Of a stretch of 64,000 bases of DNA, positions 60,228 through 64,000 are shown piece after piece (the stretch's first letter is position 1; each line of letters starts with the position of its first letter). The position numbers and the translations under genes were made by a program. The stretch comes from Bicyclus anynana (taxonomy: Eukaryota; Arthropoda; Insecta; Lepidoptera; Nymphalidae): NCBI RefSeq assembly GCF_947172395.1, contig NC_069110.1:1550001-1614000 (forward strand), read 5' to 3'. The notes beneath the pieces were generated by a model that was not told where the DNA came from, did not search any database, and saw only the letters and a list, made by a program, of their open reading frames with translations.

Positions 60228-60506
60228 AGGGTTCAGTAGTCCACAAGAAACCCTTATAGTTTCGTTATGTCCGTCGGTCGATCCTCTGTCCGCGGTTTAG
60301 CACAAAGTCTATTACTACTAGAAAGCTGTAATTTAGCTCGGGGTATGTACTTTAAAAATTAAAATAAAATCTTGAAAAATATTTTTTTAGGCATGCAAAG
60401 TGAGGATGTTTTTTTTTCGTTTATCCCACACTGTGTGATAGTGACAGTGCTATCGGTATTTTTGCAATAAAAAGGTTTAAACTGCTCATTTAAACTACTG
60501 AACCCT
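60228..60506. repeat. Dispersed TIR repeat (AGGGTTCNGTA family)
   Basis: Short inverted ends AGGGTTCAGTA at each side. Contains TGTCCGTCGGTCG, a CTACTAGAAAGCTG piece and a CCCACACTGTG block. Related fragments at 4428-4560, 11980-12130, 12990-13090, 15480-15597, 17040-17265 and 54385-54660 share GGGTTCCGTAGATTA or GGACGGACGG...GGAACCCTAA. It has no coding capacity. Superfamily uncertain. Confidence 0.55.
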
Positions 60507-61514
60507 ACACTGCGCGTGTCCCGAAACGCACTTGGCCGGGTTTTTTTTTAATGTTTTATATAAAGAATTTTAAAAATATTATAATATCATAACTTATATA
60601 CTAAAAATAAATTAGTTGTAAGTATATATTTCTGATTAATTATAATAAATATATTATTAATCAAAAATATATGGAACACAACGATATTTATAGTTATATA
60701 TGGACTTGTTTTTCGTCCACATTTTAATTTATTGCATAATAGATGTTTGTCTTCCCAAAGTATCTCTATTTCTATCATAGTTAGAAAAAAATAACAAAAA
60801 AATCTAACAACGCTCCCTAGTTGCGTTACTTGTGCCAACCAATCAATGGTGCGTTATTTTACGTAAGTCCTAAAAGATACCGTGTCAGCATCGATGTAAT
60901 TTATTATTTTGTCAACCATACCCATTAATGTCATCGTTGCTGTATTATTATTATTATAAGTTGAATTTTTAGCAAACAACATCCGTTTTCGCTTAACTTT
61001 CTACCTAATATCGACAAACTTAATGCTTGTTAATTTACCAGTTAAACATTTCTAGAAATAATTGTGTTAGGTAGATGAGTTAACGGACGGTCGGTGCAGT
61101 GACTTAAATCTTGCGATTCTAAATGTAAGGTTTCGGTCAACAGACTAACGCAGACTATCGTCAAAATAGTTGAAAAAAAATTCAATAAAATCCAAAGATA
61201 ATTTTGATTCGTCCGTAAGTCGTCCGGTTGTATTATTAAGTTTCGTTAAAGTATATTTGTTATAGAATTTATTAGCCATGATATCGATTTAACCGACTCC
61301 GATCACTCCGAGATTCAGAGCTCTCTCATATCCATATACAAGTATCGTTTCTATTTCTTAATACCTATAACTGTAGAAGCAATGAAATGATTATTTTTCC
61401 ACCGTATGCATTTTTCTTGCTTTGGCAGGCTCTATAACCTAAATCGAGTTTAACGAGCCACCCATCAATTCCCGAAGTTTATATAATTGGCCAAACATCT
61501 CAGTTTATAACACA

Positions 61515-61733
61515 CTAGCAGACGCCGCGCGGTTTCACCCGCGTGGTTACTGTTCCCGTAGGAATACGGGGAGAATATATATCCCATAGCCTTCCTCGAT
61601 AAATGGGCTATCTAACAATGAAAGAATTTTTCAAATCGGACCAGTAGTTCTTGAGATTGGCGCGTTCAATCAATCAATCAAACAAACAAACAAACAAATT
61701 CTTCAGCTTTATACTCGTAATATTAAGCATAGA
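61515..61733 (-). mobile_element. Helitron-like short unit
   Basis: CTAGCAGACGCCGCGCGGTT start, GAATACGGGGAGAATATAT, AAATGGGCTATCTAAC and a TCAGCTTTATACTCGTAATA end. A (CAAA)n run near 61675-61697 lies inside it. Confidence 0.68.
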
Positions 61734-63109
61734 TAGTCAAGTAAATATTCTTGATATTTCTTTAAATTCAACTTTAATTTTTTTTATATTTAAATGTACA
61801 ATATAGTAAAGAGGGCTCTGAAGTCTGGTAAATTGAATCTCACAATCGATTACATTCGATTATCATAGGAGTAGATCCTAGTTGGAAAGGAATCCGTGCC
61901 AAATGTAGAAACACTCAAAGAGTAAACTTAATAATATGTAAATAAACCTATATGTATTAAAAAACAAGCTTCTATTTAACGCTCTAACAGTACGCTCATA
62001 TCGGATGGGAGAGGTTTTGTTAACCAATAGGGTATATACAGGATGCACGGGAGTATTTCCCATAACTTTAAGGTGTTGACGAGTCCACTTATAGGATAGT
62101 CGGTACCATATTATTGTCATCGAATATACGCAAGTAGGTATACCAAATTTGAATCGAAGTTAAATAAAAGCTTGTGTAATTCGTCTACTTTTGGAAGTCA
62201 GTTTCAATTTGGCTGTAGAGGTAAGGCTTACAGTAGTCGACAGAGAACGTGTTGGTATGTAAACCTTCAGTTTATACACACACACGCATGGTTTGTTATC
62301 TCATGCATCCAAAGCCAACCGGACTTCCCAGAATAGATTGACTATGATGATATATGTATATTGTAATGATATATATTATAATTTATAACCATGTTATGTT
62401 TACAACTACATTGTTTATAGGTCATAGGTATACAAAGTATAACTAAGGTTAACCATTAGAACACATTAATGCGTTATATTATCCTTAAAGAGTGAAATAT
62501 TGTTTGTCTATATATTACATATATTATGTGTAAATTTATATAAACTTGCGCGTCAACTCAAACACATATGTTAGTGACAGCTTAATATAATGTTAACCAC
62601 AGATGCACATAGATGCACATGCGTTTTTAAATTAGTGTAATTATCGGTGCTTTTAAACAGAGGTGTAACACGTCAAAAAGTTAAAATTAAATTAAGTCTT
62701 CGTCGGCAAAGACCAGGTCCCCTATTTTTTAATCCCCTGGATGTGGATTCCAATCGCATTTCCAGATGCTTAGGATACGCTCAGCCCACAAACCACAATG
62801 CTTCGATCACCGATATCTAGGCCGAGGAGTGTGTTTAACAGTAGACGCCTTAAAGGGTTGTTCCATCCCCCACGTTCTTCTAGCCCTTGGGAAAGCTTCA
62901 ACACTTGCCCAAATTTCTGGTTCTATCTTGGAGCCTACAATGTACAATCAGAAGAAAAAATGCGCGAAGTTATTCTGATTTGGAAGCTATTTGTGACACA
63001 ATTGTTATTCTCGATGCCATCCATTCAAACTGAGCTAACAGTAATGCAGTCTGCATATATGTATTTGCCTCTTATTCGTTCCTGTATTCCAATATGCCGT
63101 CCTGATTCG

Positions 63110-63111
<2 letters not shown>

Positions 63112-63142
<31 letters not shown>
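63112..63142. repeat. (AT)n microsatellite
   Basis: Uninterrupted AT dinucleotide run of about 30 bp followed by CTCTATATATAT. Confidence 0.85.
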
Positions 63143-63144
<2 letters not shown>

Positions 63145-64000
63145 ATATATATTTGCCGTTTGTAATTAGTTACGGAAACCAGTGGAGGCTACGCATCCTT
63201 GGTAAAAAGTTTCGTTAGGCCTATGCTAGGACCCTCATGCGAATTACGTATGCGTTAATCGTAATTTCACAATTCGATTTTCTGTAGTGTTGCTATATTA
63301 AGATAATTTAAATTTGGCACCTCAACAAAATCACAATTTTCCTTCATAGACACTACACAAGCATACTGTGTTGACGTATCAAGTTTAAGTAATCTAGATA
63401 TAGGCTTATCGTCAAGATGTTAGGCACTAGTGGTCATAAAATAAGTCATATGAACATCGCGCTCTTGGGCGCAAATCGGGCCGGCATGAAAGGTCGTTGC
63501 GACCAAGCCACGTATGCTTTGTGCGTTCTCGCGCTAGTTTTGTGGTGGTAAATGTAGCCTGGCCAGCCAGTGTTACATTGCCAGTACATACTGCATAACA
63601 ACTGCAGTAGCCCGACAATTGGTCGCTTCATGGCTGTAGTCAAACCGTAGCTTTTGCGACCACGTCCAACAATTTAGTCTTGTTCGTGGCCGGCTTACGC
63701 GGGTTCCATTTTAATGTTAGTCGTTAAAGATGACAATCTTACAGCCGTTTTCAATCGCAGTTTAGTTGCTTATCACCGTTATTATTATTTGCTCAAACAA
63801 TACCACACAGTAACAGTATAACAACGCTGTTGAGCAACTTACGATCAGATGCACGTGGCTTATTGAAAATGGCATATAAGATTGTCTTAGGAGATAAGTT
63901 AGATAGGTTAAGCGATATTCGAAAATATTTCTTACTTAAAATTTTAGGTTATGGTAAATATATGTACCGCCTATTTTGAGTACTGCATTTTGTTTTTAAT

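Larger units (their letters stand above)
59013..64000. other. Downstream intergenic region
   Basis: AT-rich, with the repeats listed. 62030-62120 shares ATACAGGATGC..GGAGTATTTC with 5078-5105. 62700-63070 and 63430-63650 are somewhat GC-richer with short open frames, but I recognise no protein in them. Confidence 0.5.

Noticed and set aside
62766..63169. Overlapping 70- and 123-codon frames downstream of cyc
   Set aside because: No recognisable domain and the end is an (AT)n run; splice sites and codon bias are unconvincing.
1..64000. CACGTG E-boxes scattered over the window (for example 1511, 3968, 9954, 25507, 34582, 43622), including in SINE family C
   Set aside because: About 15 are expected by chance in 64 kb and I see roughly that many. 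None lies in the likely promoter at 19.56-19.83 kb, so no autoregulatory claim is made.
1..64000. Prokaryotic systems, CRISPR arrays, operons
   Set aside because: Spliced genes, SINEs and LINEs show this is animal nuclear DNA. No direct-repeat/spacer array was seen.

Overview
This is a window of eukaryotic, almost certainly lepidopteran (moth or butterfly), genomic DNA. It is AT-rich and dense with mobile-element debris. It holds one recognisable protein gene on the + strand: the circadian clock gene cycle (cyc), the insect orthologue of vertebrate BMAL1/ARNTL. The lepidopteran call rests on two things. First, the CYC protein keeps the BMAL1-type C-terminal transactivation tail that Drosophila CYC has lost. 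Second, the repeats have ends that are common in lepidopteran genomes, such as Helitron-like units ending in CGTCCGCTAG and several tRNA-derived SINE families. The species cannot be told from the sequence.

Layout. Bases 1-19560 are intergenic and hold SINEs, Helitron-like units, RTE-type retrotransposon tails and satellite-like C-rich tracts. The gene runs from a 5' UTR near 19.6-19.83 kb to a stop codon at 58611, with a probable polyadenylation signal near 58995. I assemble 14 coding exons with consistent splice phases (19832-19923, 34792-34971, 36315-36443, 41763-41855, 46224-46283, 47013-47159, 49697-49886, 50596-50713, 51627-51866, 52339-52555, 53477-53680, 54077-54190, 57414-57606, 58333-58611). 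Together they give a 751-residue protein. Exons 1-5 encode a variable N-terminus with an NRKRK basic motif, exon 6 the bHLH, exons 7-9 PAS-A, exons 9-12 PAS-B, and exons 13-14 the C-terminal domain. Exons 3, 4 and 5 are too short to appear in simple ORF lists; I found them by splice-site and phase matching. Bases 59010-64000 are intergenic.

A Gly(CCC) tRNA gene lies at 33525-33595 inside intron 1. The introns carry precisely bounded DNA-transposon MITEs (hAT-like with 8-bp target duplications, piggyBac-like at TTAA, Harbinger-like at TTA), a foldback element, several SINEs and decayed LINE fragments.

The points most worth a second look all bear on cyc isoforms. (1) A diverged second copy of exon 13 lies at 56524, and two overlapping splice donors after exon 12 match, in phase, one copy each. 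Use of the first copy would give a CYC without its activation tail. (2) Exons 2-5 are all symmetric phase-2 modules that could be skipped in any combination without a frameshift. (3) Mobile elements abut key splice sites: a SINE 21 bp before exon 2 and a LINE tail within a few bases of the bHLH exon donor. (4) A TATA/Inr core-promoter-like site with a downstream splice donor lies inside intron 1. None of these has been tested against RNA data here.
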